DNA of 64,000 bases from Anaeramoeba flamelloides (GCA_027625915.1 JANTQA010000023.1:23994001-24058000), one strand, 5' to 3'; shown: positions 22,244-34,253, numbered from the stretch's first letter. Numbers and translations: made by a program. Notes: generated from the sequence alone by a model not told the origin.

Positions 22244-22519
22244 ATGGTAGTGATAGAAAAAAATTGTTCTTTTATCAAGTCCAGGGCTTACGGCTTTTGT
22301 TATCAACAACATCTAGCTTTAATTGGAAATTTTGAATTATATTTTTCTTTTTGGAATTTCTTATTTTTGAGGGACACTATTTCGACTTTTGGTGACTTTT
22401 ATTCGTTTTGTGGTATGACAGTGAACATTATTTTGATGATTATCTTTTATTATTTCTTTTTTTTTTTGTTTTTCTCTTTTTACTTTTCACAAAAAGCTTC
22501 AACATTTCCAAAATCTTAA
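22244..22519 (+). CDS. Unrecognised 91-codon open frame, divergent from ADA2
   Basis: This ATG frame starts 184 bp upstream of the ADA2 ATG on the opposite strand, a spacing that would suit a divergent promoter. The first 60 residues are of mixed composition (three Cys, one Trp, several Gly); the rest is Phe-rich from a T-tract. No family was recognised. It may be a first exon, a repeat fragment, or chance. Confidence 0.25.
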   Translation: MVVIEKNCSFIKSRAYGFCYQQHLALIGNFELYFSFWNFLFLRDTISTFGDFYSFCGMTVNIILMIIFYYFFFFLFFSFYFSQKASTFPKS

Positions 22520-22779
22520 ACAAAGATCAGAATCGTATATTTAATTACTGGTTTTAAATACCATCATTTCCATGTAAAATATCATGTCAGTAACCAAAAC
22601 GAAAAACAATTTTTGATTATCAAATTTTTTCTGTATTCATTTGAGTGGTGGACTCTTCCAGGACATTTTTTCAAAATTTGTGGTTATTTGTGTTTATGAA
22701 AAGGGTATTTCTTGTAATTTTTTGGGTTGAATGGTCAAAGAAATCTTTCTTTTAGAGTAATTGATTTTTCATACTTTTA

Positions 22780-23066
22780 CAGTCCTGTGCCATTTTAAGA
22801 CACAAGAAAAATCAAGAAATAAGGCACAAAATTTTTGATTTAAGGCACTTTCCCAATTTCAAGATATAATTTCACCGAATAATTACAGAGTTAGTTTGAG
22901 TATTTTCTTCAATATATCTATATATAGAATATTACATTATGAGTAATCTTGGAAATTACACAGAAAAATTGTACCGTATTTTGACCACTTTGATTTTGTG
23001 TCTTAATGGGATTTTTTTGTACCTTATTTCTTTATTTTTCCTGTCTCTTAAAATGGCACAGGACTG
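22780..23066. mobile_element. Tc1/mariner-type MITE with TA duplication
   Basis: 287 bp bounded by CAGTCCTGTGCCATTTTAAG and its inverted copy, with TA on both sides (22778-22779 and 23067-23068). The termini match over about 27 bp with two or three differences, so this is one of the better preserved copies. A TA target site and CAGT start are typical of Tc1/mariner superfamily derivatives. It has no coding capacity. Confidence 0.85.
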
Positions 23067-23269
23067 TAAGTGATTAAAATCACCTCAGATTCGGAGATAA
23101 TTAAAATGTGTTGTAATAAAGGGTAAAGATTTATAAGTACTAGATAGTTTAAATTACTCAAAAAAATCTATTACAGGTATTTGGATAATAAATTGGAATA
23201 ATTTTCACTTGATTTTCTATTTCCTTTTTCTAATACAAACCACAAATTAATTATCACTTATTTGGGAAC

Positions 23270-23862
23270 TCTAAGCTATTTCCAATAAAGTGGGGCAAAT
23301 TTATTTTAAAATATATTTATGCAAATCAATCTTCAAAAAAGGATTTAAATATATAAAAACATTAACCACCATTTATAGATTCTTGATAATAATTCAATTT
23401 GTTTCTTAGTATTGTATTGCAGCAATAAAATGTTTTAAAATTTCTGATCTTGATTTTATCTGATATTTTTTATGGTGAAAATTGGTGTTTATTATTTTCT
23501 TTTTGATCGAAAAAAATATTTTCATAACTTGTATAATCTCAACAAAATTTACAATATCATTAAAAACATATAACTACGTTTTCGTGTTTAAAAAATTATT
23601 TGTAACCTTTCCATATTTCCTGTTTTTTTATTGAAATTGGTCGTACATTGCTTTAACCAAAAAAAGTGCTATTTTTTTTTCCATTTTTTGGGAATATTTT
23701 AACTAACATGTTTTAAATTAAATATTTAAGTGGTTGACTTAATCGGTATAAATATTAAACTTAATTTGGTATAGTTAATTAATGATTACCATCACTAAAA
23801 AAGATTATTTTTTATGGAATGTAAAAAAAAAATGCCCCACTTTTTTGAAAATACCTTATTCT
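23270..23862. repeat. Family E repeat, copy 2
   Basis: The ends AAAGTGGGGCAAATTT and AAATGCCCCACTTTTTT are inverted. It is collinear with 15135-15725. Family F-like sequence (TTTTCACTTGATTTTC at about 23203 and GTACTTGAAAATTTTTTCCC at about 23881) flanks it, so it may be inserted within a family F element. Confidence 0.7.
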
Positions 23863-25068
23863 CAAAAAGAATAATATGAAAAGTACTTGAAAATTTTTTC
23901 CCATTTAGAATTCAAATATCTGTAATATAAACACAATGAAGAACAAACATTGGAGCTGAAACTACACACAAGATGAGATTTAAATCTTCCTTCGATCTTG
24001 TTCAATATTTTTGATTTTAACAGGCTTTAGGAAAAGTTTCTTTTTTTTATTTTTCTAATAAAAGTAAATCAACCCTCAAGCAAACTAAAATTAATTGTTT
24101 AATTTGGATCTTGATTTTTCTTACTTTTAAGTGATTAAAATCACCTCAGATTTAGAGATAATTAAAATGTGTTGTAATAAGTGATAAAGATGTATTAGTG
24201 CTATATAGTTTAAATTTCTCAAAAAAATCTCTTATTAAAAATATGATGAATACAATTATTTGTTAGATTTTTTGACTAAGGATTAACCCAATAATTATTA
24301 GCTGAAAAAACCTTAAGAATAATTACATTTAGTTTCCTTTTGATAAAATTATTTTATTTCTAATATATTTCTTATAGGTCAAAATAATTGACCCAAAATA
24401 ACAATCGAATTAATTATTATTTTTTTTTTGAACAACTACAGTTTGTTAAATAATATGTGTTAACTTTAATAAATTTTATTTTTGACACTTTGACTGTTGT
24501 TTTCCAAAAAAGTGTTTTTTAGTATAGTTTGCCAACTTTTTTGTTATTTTTTTCAATTTTTATCTATTGTTGAAATGAAAAATTTTTCAAGAGTGTGTTT
24601 ATTTTTAAAAGGGTACCTGTCTTGAAAATAATATTTTCATTCTCAAAATCATAATAGATAATTTTTTTTCAAAGTTTTTCATATCATTTTTTCTATTTAA
24701 AAGAAAAATGAAAGATCTTGATATAATCCATGAAAATTGGAGTTTTTAGAGATTTAATTTTCTCTGGTATATTAAAATTGTTGAGAAAGAATCGGTTCTC
24801 CAATGATTTGGTCCTGAGTATGTTTCTGTCGAATTTTAATCAGACAAAATATCACTTTAATTAACTTTTCATTCATTATTGTAATAGTGCTTCATTGAAT
24901 ATTCTTATCTCATACAACATAGACAAAAAAAAAGAATCAAATATATAAATAAAATAGACCAATAACAAGGAATGATTTGAAGATGATTGACTAAAGGAAA
25001 AAAGGAAAATCAATTGAAATGTTTTTTTTTTTCATATCTATTTTCAAAAAACTTTTCAAAAAATAATA

Positions 25069-25332
25069 TCATTTATGCCAATGTGGAGATATCAGTAAAA
25101 AATTTTTTAAGACACTCTTTTGATCTTTTTTTTTGTATTTATTCAAATTGAAAGATTTGTTTGTTGTAGATTTTCGTCTTGTTTTGTTAAAATTTGTTGG
25201 AATAAAATCTCTGTTATGAGGAAATTGGTCTTGAATTCTGTAAAAAATGACCTTGATAACCCATTCTATTGTAAATATGGGATGATTTGAAATTATAGTT
25301 ATATTGGAACAGTATTTTTCATTAAACACGGA
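25069..25332 (-). CDS. Unrecognised open frame, partner of the preceding one
   Basis: 86 codons with ISNHPIFTIEWVIKVIFYR and QFPHNRDFIPTNFNK, ending in TGA. Composition is protein-like, with no strong Lys or Asn run until the middle. It has no upstream ATG and no recognised family. It may be an exon of the same unknown gene or element as 25457-25780. Confidence 0.28.
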   Translation of the reverse strand, partial: SVFNEKYCSNITIISNHPIFTIEWVIKVIFYRIQDQFPHNRDFIPTNFNKTRRKSTTNKSFNLNKYKKKDQKSVLKNFLLISPHWHK

Positions 25333-25456
25333 TAAAAAACCAAAAAAAAACAGTTAAATAAAAAACGAAAATGATTTTTTTTTTGAAAAACAACATTTAT
25401 TTACAAAAATAAGGCTTATAAATTTCAAAAATACAAAAAAAGAGAACACTGTCTAT

Positions 25457-25780
25457 TCAAAACTGTAATCTAAACCCCAGTATAAATTCAAGATAATTCT
25501 CAATTTTCTGGTATGTGAAATACCAATTCAACCATGAAATTTTTTTTGAAAGGAAAGTATTTTTAGAAAAACGTTTGGGTTTTTTTTTACGAATACAAAG
25601 ATCATTTTTTTTCCTTTTGGGAGAAACTAATAAAACTATTTTGCAATAGTAATTATAGTGTCTTTTGAACCTTGGAGGAATTATATGATTTATATTGAAA
25701 ATCACACACTTTAATTTTATACCCCATCGTGAGATAGTCTCTAACCCCTTAAACACCCATTTAAAATTAGAAATTTAACC
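25457..25780 (-). CDS. Unrecognised open frame without ATG
   Basis: About 105 codons are open, ending in TGA at 25457. The composition is not low complexity (three Trp, two Cys, NHIIPPRFKRHYNYYC, WLNWYFTYQKIENYLEF). The frame has no in-frame ATG near its beginning, so if real it is an internal or terminal exon, or a transposon remnant. It lies 127 bp upstream of a second such frame on the same strand. No domain recognised. Confidence 0.3.
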
Positions 25781-26171
25781 TACACAATCAATTATAAATA
25801 TATTATTAATTATTATATTTCCCTTTTTTAATATTTTTTTATGTTTATAGGGGTGGAACTTTTCAGAAATAACACACCAGAACCCACGATGATGACTGAG
25901 TACACGATCAATAAATGAAAAAACTATTTTTTCTATCACACTTATTTATTCTTAAAAATCTGGGGTTTTGGGATAGTATTGCCTTTTATTTGTAGAATAA
26001 ATTATTAGCCCTATGAAAATCAGTTTCTAGATCCAATTTGACTCTTATTGATTCATTTCAAAAATTCAACAATATTATTGAGTTAAAAGATAAACTTTAA
26101 TAAAGTTTGCCTCTTTGACCCCCCTTTGTTTTCTGAGTATACAATTATCGTCAAAAATAGTTTTTTAAAGT

Positions 26172-26172
<1 letters not shown>

Positions 26173-26208
<36 letters not shown>
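26173..26208. repeat. (AT)n microsatellite
   Basis: About seventeen AT units immediately next to the MITE at 26213. Confidence 0.9.
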
Positions 26209-26212
<4 letters not shown>

Positions 26213-26409
26213 CAGTCAGTTCCACTTTTAAGATACAAACTTTCAACCCAATTTAAGGCACAAAAAAATCTCAAATTAAGGTACAAAATTTGGAATTTTA
26301 GTTTTTTTACAATTTATTTTACTAAAATCTGAATTTTGTGCCTTAATTTGAGATTTTTATTGTGCCTTAAATTTGGTTGAAGTTTGCATCTTAAAAGTGG
26401 AACGGACTG
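26213..26409. mobile_element. Tc1/mariner-type MITE, short palindromic family, copy 1
   Basis: 197 bp, ends CAGTCAGTTCCACTTTTAAG and its inverse CTTAAAAGTGGAACGGACTG, flanked by TA. Sub-terminal AATCTCAAATTAAGG is inverted too, so the whole element folds on itself. Copies at 36863, 45766 and 51515 share TTTAAGGCACAAAA-type words. Confidence 0.85.
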
Positions 26410-26424
26410 TATATAATTTTGATT

Positions 26425-26950
26425 ATTACGGAATATTAATTAAAAACCAAGCAACATGTGAAGTACAACCAACAAACAAACAAAAAACAAACAAAAAAAT
26501 TGATTTTATATCGAAAAAATAACCAAATAGCTACATATACTTCCCAATTTGAATTTTTATGAAATATAATTGTGATAAGAAAAATGTTAGTTTGGAAATG
26601 TCGATCTTTTAGCGCTTTTTGAAGTCCCAAAGATTTTTGATTGTTTTCTATTCTAAAGTGAGTTATTTTTCTCTAAAAAATGTTACCAAATGCTTACTTT
26701 GACTATTTAAATTGGCTCTAAAATAACTATAATTTGTATTGAATTTAATCAAATTGGCTGTACACTTTAAGAAAACAATTTCTTCCAAATTATAGAAATC
26801 TAATATTACGGAAATATAAAATATAAAATGATTAAATTTTTTTTTTTAAAATTTAACCTTTTTGGGATCGAGAATGCTTTTAAACTTTTATTTTGAATTG
26901 AATTTTTTCCTAATTGAACAATTTTTGAACTTTTTTTTTTAATTGAATTT
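26425..26950. repeat. Family J repeat, copy 2
   Basis: Collinear with 6355-6905; see the words listed for that copy. Long T-runs follow at 27060-27082. Confidence 0.5.
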
Positions 26951-29899
26951 TTTGTCAAAGAGTATCTTATCAAAAAAATTTTTTGTTTGGATTTTTGTCT
27001 TTGAGGGAGTATTTTATTTTTTTTTTATTTGAATCTTTCCAATCAAAATTAGTACAATTTCAATTTTTTTTTTTTTTTTTTTGTTATCAGGTTACTCCCA
27101 GAGTATGTAAAAATCCAGGACAAATGACTAGATCATTAATATATATTTAGAAAAAAAAAAAAAAATGGGACAATAAAGTATGAAAATTTCATTAAAATTG
27201 CCCTAAATCTGAATATTAATCGTATAAAATGAAAAAAAAATTGGTATTTCTGTAAGGATTTAGTGCTTTAAAAAATCAAATGGAATCTTGAAGAGATCCT
27301 AAAAAAATTATTTTTTTGTAAATTCAGCTTTGAACATAAAACCAATTTGTTAAAAACATTTAAACCGTTAATTAACCCGAGCCAATAATTTATATAACTA
27401 AAATATAAAACGATTAACAAATAGCCAATCTTTTTTATTAACAATTACGATAATACTGGAAAACCACTTATTATATTTAGAGTTTTATGTTGGAAAATCT
27501 CATTTTGATTTTTTTAAAAAAATATTTCGTTAGTTGTATTAATTATACTTTTAATTAAAACCCCAACAAATTGAATAAATGTAAACACATATGATTAAAC
27601 ACTTTTGTATTAAGATAAGTTTAATAAAAGTTAATCAATTAAATTTAAATCTATTATGTATTTATTATTGTTATTTTTTAGGGTTGAAAAAAACACATTT
27701 TCTCTTTTTCATAAAAATAAATAAAAAAAAATGACAAAAAAATGACAAAAAAATTTTTCAAAGTTGAAAAACTTTTATTAAGAAAATATTTTACCTTATT
27801 TACAAGAATTTCATCAACAATTTAAATCCTTTTTGTGAGAAAAAAAATGATTTTAAAATTTGAGGAGAAATTACATATTTTCCAAATGTCTTTAAAAAAT
27901 ATAGATTGAAAAATCAAATTTTATCTATGAAAAAAAAAAATGTATTAGTTTATTTTTTAAATGACTTTAAAAACATTCATATTAAAGTGGTACTTATATT
28001 TTTTCATAGCATCGCTAAGATTTTTCAATATGTTGAAAAAATCATTTTTTTTTAACTAAGAAAATTATCATAAAAAATAAATTATAAAATTTTTATTCGA
28101 AAATTTCTGATAATTAAGACTATTATTGTACAATAATGTTATAAAAGGCGATAAAAAGGGTAAAAAATAAGATGGTGTTAAAAATTAAATGGATTTAATT
28201 GTTCTATTTTTTAAAAATATGTAAAAAAAAAAGATCTCACAAAATAATTTTCATTTCTGGGTTTCTTAGTAAATCTAAATATTTAAACATATCACACATA
28301 TAAATATTAAATACTAAATATTGCCATTATTATTTTTTTTTATATTTTAACACATATTCACAGGGAAGAATGAAACCTTATTATACCGTTTTTCTTTTAA
28401 TAACATATATTTACCCCACGTTTTTTAGGGAGTGAAAAAAATATCTGTAAAATATTAGCTTGATCTCTTTTATTCAATTTATAATAGAACAATGTTGAGA
28501 ATACAAAAATAGACTTTAAAAATTAAAAAATGAGTTATTCAACCAATAAAAAAACTTTTTTGAAAATAATTTCTTTATAAAACTCAGATCCCAACACTCT
28601 TGTTTCATTTTATTGAATAAAAAAATCCAAGAAAAATAACCAAAAAATTAAAAATTCCCGTAAAAGTACTTTTTTTACTAACCTGGAGAATTCAATTTTA
28701 ACTTTAAAAATACTTTACAATATGATTATTTTTAACCAATATAAAATAATCCAATTTCAATTCTTTCAGTGAGCTTATGATAAATTGATTATTTAACTTT
28801 TCAATAGTATTACTATTATTTCTCCCCCCCCTTTTTTTTTTTTTTAATATTATCAAACAAAAAAAAATTAATTTCAAATTAATAATTATAAAAATAAAAA
28901 ATTAATATATAATATCAACCAACCAATTTAAATAATAATAATGAGTTGTTTATACTCTTGATATTTAAAAAAAACAACATTCCGGCTTTTTAAAATTTTT
29001 AGAAATTGTATACTATTTTGAATAAAAAATAAATGATTATTTTTTTTAGAACTTCAAGGTTTCAATATTTGATTTATTTTTCTTGTATTTTTAATATATT
29101 TTTGTTTTTCAAGGTCATTTACCTATTCAAAGTAAAAAATCAGAAATTGTATTTAGTGAGATTTCCAAAAAAATAAAAATAGAATTTTATTTGTTTTCCT
29201 CAATCCAAAATTCAAACTCAAAAGAACAAATCTTTTAAGGTTCTTTAATCCATAAAAATGAATTCTTTTATAAATATATAGGTGTACAATTTTCTAAATT
29301 AGTGAATTTTTATTGAGTATAATTTCCAATACACTTAAACTACAATAGTTTGTTTTTTCTAACTAAAGAAAAAAAAAATTTTTTTTTACCAATTATTATT
29401 AATATACCAATAACTCTCTTTTCTTTCTTTGTCTTTATTTGTAATCAATTCTTGATTGTGTTTTTTTTTCAACAAAAATATAAAATTTGAAGGTTAACTG
29501 ATTTATAATAATGGAGTCAAAAACCCATATCACTCAAAGATACCCTGTCAAAAATAAAAAATTTACCTTTTTTAAAAGAATCAACAAACATACGATTGTT
29601 TAAAAATAATACAAATAATGAACTTCAGAGTAGAGTTGAGATTCATAAAAGAAATACCCGAACAAACCATAAATTTAAAAGTTTTTTAAATAAACTGTAA
29701 AAAAAAAATATTGCTCCCCTTCCATTGAAACCCCTTTTTCAAAATTTCTCAATTTCTTAAGAAAAATTAAAATTGTTGACAACAAGATTTTTTAATAATA
29801 AATATATTGATTTTAAAAGAATACACAAAGCCTCAATTTTCTTTAAAGTTAATTTGGAGTTTTTATAAATTTTTTTTTTTTTTCAAATTGTCTTTTTAA

Positions 29900-30060
29900 A
29901 AAAAATCAAAAAAGAAGTAAAAAAAAAAATTGACAAAATTAGAAAGCAAAAAAGAAAAAAAAAATTAGAAAAAATGAGAAAAAATGATTTTGATCTAAAA
30001 ATTGAAAATTTATTTTTTGAAGAATCCGGATTAAAATCACAGAATATGTTCAATTTCTGC
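29900..30060. repeat. Family M short repeat
   Basis: Shares TTAGAAAAAATGA, then GATTTTGATC..AAAATTGAAAAT and TTTTTTGAAGAAT, with 61990-62120 in the same order. It is low-complexity rich, so the match is suggestive only. Confidence 0.3.
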
Positions 30061-30788
30061 AAGAAAACTGACCACCATGACTGAAAAAGAGTTTATGTGT
30101 TTACTTATTTACTTATTTATGGAGAGAAAGGAGTAATTAAAGAAAAATTATCAAAATAAAAAAAGAAATATTAGAATAATATTAGAATAAAACCAAATGT
30201 ATGATTCATCTTCTGGTATTCTTTCATTACAGTCTTATTTTAAAAAAAAATCAAGTTTAACAAAATTTTTATTTTTTCTTCAATAACTATTAAAAATATG
30301 AAAAAAAATCAAGCACATATCAACACAAACACACACAAACACACACCCCATATATATATATATATATATATAATAGATATCAAGATAATATTATTTGGCA
30401 AAATTGTAATATATATATATATATAACGGTATTTGATTATTTCTTCTTAAATAAGTAAACACATGTATTATGTTTTTTCTTGTCAAATAAAAAAGCATCA
30501 ATAATTATCATTTTTGAGATTAAATAACACTTAATAATATCCAATAATAAGATTCTGAAAAATTATTGCTTTATTATGATTTTCTTTTTACTTCTGACTC
30601 ATTATAAATGAAATATGGATTCAATTTTTTATCTATAATATTGAAAGGAAATAATAACACTAATAAAAGCATGTAAACTCTTCGACACTACCACTAAAAA
30701 TATAGATATTCATCCATTATCCACGATGACCGATTAATTAAATTTGTTCGTATCAAAATTTCGAAATGAAATTGATCGCTTGGACAAA

Positions 30789-33700
30789 TTACTTTTTCCT
30801 TTTTTTCCCCTTTTTATTGTTTAACCTTTCAGACCATTTTTGCAGGAAATATAAAATAGACTGTATGATTAATTTTCGATCTCTATTTGACAGTGCGATG
30901 CAGATGATCCCCTCTTCTCTTTTTTGCCCCTTTAAATTGAACTTTTCCCAATTTAATCTAAAAATTTTATTATTATCAGGATTTTTATAAGTGGTGATAT
31001 TATTTGTATAACTGACCTTTATTGAAGTATTGCCCATGATACCAATTTTCAATTTGTCTGGTAAAATTTTGATATGCCCAGAGACTATGGGATATTCGCG
31101 ATTAACGGCGATCGAAACGAGGAAATTCACCCCGCCCAGTTCCCAATAGTTTGGTAAAATCGAATCTTGGTTTGTGACTGTATTAATAATGGAAATATCG
31201 GAATACAACTCAAGAAATTTTTCATTTGGGTGTATCGGCAGGGGTATATATTTGCTATTAAAAAAAAAATTAAAATTAATTTCTTTCACCCTCGGGTTGT
31301 ACCCAATAACCTTTTTCCGACCCTGATTTAAGATAAACATGATCATTAAAAAGATTGCGACCATTTTTTCGAATCTATTTTCAAAGGTAAATTTATCATA
31401 GACATTACGCTGCAAGATTTCCAACGAAACCACTCCCGTGTGTATTTTATTGATTCCAAAGGACATCCCTTTAGACCACGATCGCCGATGCTTTTCGTAG
31501 GGATTCAAATAAACTATTTCCAAATGTGTCTTTTTTAAATATAACTCGGCCTTTCTATGTGTCAAATCTGTTTTTAAATTTGAAATGATATTAAATTTGA
31601 TAATCCCCACTTTTAATAAATTTTTTGCTGTTTCATAGCTTTTTTGAATCTTTTTATTCAAAGTGTTTGTAATTGGCTGTGAATACTTAACTTGATTTTC
31701 TAATTGGTTCGTTTCTTGATTCGAAAAAAACAAATATTGAATAAGGAAATATATTTCATATATATAAATGCTTTTAGGATTCCTATTTTCGTTTTTAAAG
31801 ATGGTTCCAAGCCTGCTATTAAAATAATGTGAATTATTATTTAAGTAATCGATGATTTCAAATTCATATTCATCATTTTTCAATTTTGGTAGATAATCAG
31901 GATCATATTCATAAATGTATTGTTTAAAATTTTGCAATTTTTTTTCTTTTTTTTTAGATTTTGACCGATTTTTCTTTTTGTTGGAATTATAATTTTTTGA
32001 TTTGCCTTTTGCTTTTTTATTATTTAAATTATTATTACCAGTACTGCTGATATCGTTATTGCGACCGCCATGATAATCATCGCCGTTTTTACCTTTACCC
32101 TTAACTTTGTATTTGCCACCTTTCTTTCTCCTTTCCCTTTCCTTCTCATTTTCTAGTTTTGTTTCATGATTCTTATACTTATTCTTATTGCTATTTTTAA
32201 TTTTCTTCTTCTTATTGATTTCCTGTAGTTCCTGAAATCTAAATATTCGGTTTATTTCACTAGTTTCTTCATTACAGTCTTCAGAAGAATAAAAATTACT
32301 CATTCCAGAGAATGACTGATCAACAAATTCTTCATCTTTTAATTCAACTTCAGAATCAGTAATTATTTTACCTTTACCCCTTTCTCCCCCCTGGCATGCC
32401 ACAACCCGCTTGTCATTTTTCTGATTATAATGATGGTTATTATTATTTGCAAAATTTAATTTATTTTTCTCTTTATCTTTTTTCCGTTTCTTTTCCTTCC
32501 AACTACCCCCTCTTTTTGTTTTCTTGTTATTATCTTTCTTATTAATTGATTTTAATTTATGTTTAAAAGTTTGCTTTCTCGTAATACTATTATTTGGATC
32601 AAAAAACCCATAAAATTCACCAGTGTCTTCACCACTTTTTAAACTTCTGTTTCCACTTTTACTCCGACTTTTGTGTCTTTTTTGTGATTTTGATTGTTTT
32701 CGATGTCTAATTTTTTTACCCTTGCCAAAATTATAATTAAAATTGGAATATAATTTCCTTTCTTTTTCCTTTAATGTTCTTTTATCTACACCCCGTTTTT
32801 TTCTTAAATAATAATCAATTGAATTTAAATTTTTTTTTATTTGTTGTTGTTGCTCTTTCCTTTTCTTTTTCCTTCTCCCTTTCGACCCCCTTCTCCCTTT
32901 ATTTTCCTTCCCCTTCCCCTTCCCCCTTTCGATTTTTTTTTCTTTTTCTTTCTCCTTCTCCGACCTTGTCTCTTTTCCCCTTTTCGATTTTTTTTTCTTT
33001 TTCTTTCTCAAGCTATTTTTCTTTTTATGCTTTTTATTCTTGGAATATTTTCCTTTGCTTTTTTTATTGATGCTATTTTGAAAAACCTTCCTGTTTAATG
33101 TAATTACTTCTTTCTTTGAATTTTCTTCAGAAGAAAGAATTTTCAGAATTTCATTTTGATCACTTTCTTCACTAATTGTAGTGATGCTACTTGTAACACT
33201 ACTTTCACTTGGTGTGCTGATTGTATTAACACTACTAGTATCACAAGTTATACTTGAGCTAATGGATTTATTCCTTGATTTCTTTTTTTTTTTTTTATTG
33301 TTTCTTTCGGGGTAATTATCAATTCCCCAAATTTGATAACCAGAGTATTTTTTAAGACTTTGGCTTAATCTTTTCGATTGAAAATCCCATTTTTGACACT
33401 CTTGTAAAGTTTGGTTTTTGCTCATCAAAATTCGATCTTTATCAAAGCTGTATCTTCTAATTGTTTTTTTATTTTTTACCTTCTTTTCTCTTCTCTTTTC
33501 CATTTCCCTTTTCTTTTTTCTTTTCTTTTTTTTTTCCTTTTTTTTTTTTTTTTCAATATTTGGATTTTTGGTGTTACCCTTATTTTGTGTGCTTTGTTTG
33601 TTTGGCTTTGTTGAAAAATCCCAAAAAATATTGGAAATTTTTCCACCAAGATCATCTCTTTCTTTTGTATGAATATTTGGGTTTATTTGAAAATTTACAT

Positions 33701-34253
33701 TTTGGTTGCTCCTTTCGTCAAAGACACTTTCTTCTCTTTGTTCTTTCTTCTCACTTTGCCCAATATTTGATTTTTTATAAATATAAAAAGATCTTGTCGA
33801 ATTTTGATCTAGTTTCCTAATCCCATTTTTTTCATATTCATTTTGCAACCAGAGGATCGCTTCGGCTAATAAGATCCTGACTGTTTCTGATTGGAACAAA
33901 ACTTGTTTTGATTTTGGTAAATTTTCTAAAGGGAACCCACATTCGGAGAGCTGCTTACAAAACTCCAAATAATTTCCATTGCACGTGTTAGATCGAGAAT
34001 CCAAGATCGAGAATTTGTTGTACCGAGCAGGTGCCACGATATTAATTAAATTCATTAAATTTGCGCATATCGGATCATACGCCTCATTTTCAGTCAAAAT
34101 GGGGACTGCAAAAATTTCACGCATCCAGCAGACACTCCTTAATATAGCCGGTGTCTGTTCATTATATTTCAGATCCAAAATCGATTTATTAAATGAACTT
34201 GTTTTGGGATCATAAGGAAATTTGTTGAGCGAGGAGACAGGTGTAAGAAACAT
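30789..34253 (-). CDS. CH-domain protein with basic linker and beta-rich C-terminus
   Basis: 1154 residues, single exon. The start is ATG at 34253 (MFLTPVSSLNKF); the frame is open upstream but has no ATG there. A calponin-homology domain is seen at about residues 25-135: CWMREIFAVPI, then DPICANLMNLINIVAP, LEFCKQLSECGFPLENL and VRILLAEAILWLQNEY, matching the W-I, LCKLIN, F-L-x-x-C and ALxxL landmarks of the fold. CH domains bind actin or act as adaptors. Residues about 165-775 are Lys/Arg/Ser/Asn low complexity with acidic patches. Residues about 779-1154 are ordinary sequence with two segments (about 881-976 and 1043-1141) of alternating hydrophobic strands closed by an amphipathic helix, as in PH folds; that is inference. 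A larger relative is at 53708-59578. Confidence 0.75.
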   Translation of the reverse strand: MFLTPVSSLNKFPYDPKTSSFNKSILDLKYNEQTPAILRSVCWMREIFAVPILTENEAYDPICANLMNLINIVAPARYNKFSILDSRSNTCNGNYLEFCKQLSECGFPLENLPKSKQVLFQSETVRILLAEAILWLQNEYEKNGIRKLDQNSTRSFYIYKKSNIGQSEKKEQREESVFDERSNQNVNFQINPNIHTKERDDLGGKISNIFWDFSTKPNKQSTQNKGNTKNPNIEKKKKKEKKKKRKKKREMEKRREKKVKNKKTIRRYSFDKDRILMSKNQTLQECQKWDFQSKRLSQSLKKYSGYQIWGIDNYPERNNKKKKKKSRNKSISSSITCDTSSVNTISTPSESSVTSSITTISEESDQNEILKILSSEENSKKEVITLNRKVFQNSINKKSKGKYSKNKKHKKKNSLRKKKKKKSKRGKETRSEKEKEKEKKIERGKGKGKENKGRRGSKGRRKKKRKEQQQQIKKNLNSIDYYLRKKRGVDKRTLKEKERKLYSNFNYNFGKGKKIRHRKQSKSQKRHKSRSKSGNRSLKSGEDTGEFYGFFDPNNSITRKQTFKHKLKSINKKDNNKKTKRGGSWKEKKRKKDKEKNKLNFANNNNHHYNQKNDKRVVACQGGERGKGKIITDSEVELKDEEFVDQSFSGMSNFYSSEDCNEETSEINRIFRFQELQEINKKKKIKNSNKNKYKNHETKLENEKERERRKKGGKYKVKGKGKNGDDYHGGRNNDISSTGNNNLNNKKAKGKSKNYNSNKKKNRSKSKKKEKKLQNFKQYIYEYDPDYLPKLKNDEYEFEIIDYLNNNSHYFNSRLGTIFKNENRNPKSIYIYEIYFLIQYLFFSNQETNQLENQVKYSQPITNTLNKKIQKSYETAKNLLKVGIIKFNIISNLKTDLTHRKAELYLKKTHLEIVYLNPYEKHRRSWSKGMSFGINKIHTGVVSLEILQRNVYDKFTFENRFEKMVAIFLMIMFILNQGRKKVIGYNPRVKEINFNFFFNSKYIPLPIHPNEKFLELYSDISIINTVTNQDSILPNYWELGGVNFLVSIAVNREYPIVSGHIKILPDKLKIGIMGNTSIKVSYTNNITTYKNPDNNKIFRLNWEKFNLKGQKREEGIICIALSNRDRKLIIQSILYFLQKWSERLNNKKGKKRKK

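Larger units (their letters stand above)
22061..30788. other. 8.7 kb intergenic region, repeats and unassigned frames
   Basis: Between the ADA2 start and the end of the CH-domain gene. It holds a Tc1/mariner-type MITE (22780-23066), family E (23270-23862), two minus-strand unassigned frames (25069-25756), an AT microsatellite with a second MITE (26173-26409), and family J copy 2 (26425-26950). From about 27000 to 30700 I see only AT-rich DNA with homopolymers and TA runs (30350-30372, 30411-30424). Confidence 0.55.

Noticed and set aside
26083-26332. Frames with alternating Tyr-Ile runs
   Set aside because: These are translations of the AT microsatellite and the adjacent MITE.
32774-33820. 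Several Phe/Ser/Pro-rich plus-strand frames
   Set aside because: They are antisense readings of the Lys/Arg/Glu-rich linker on the minus strand.
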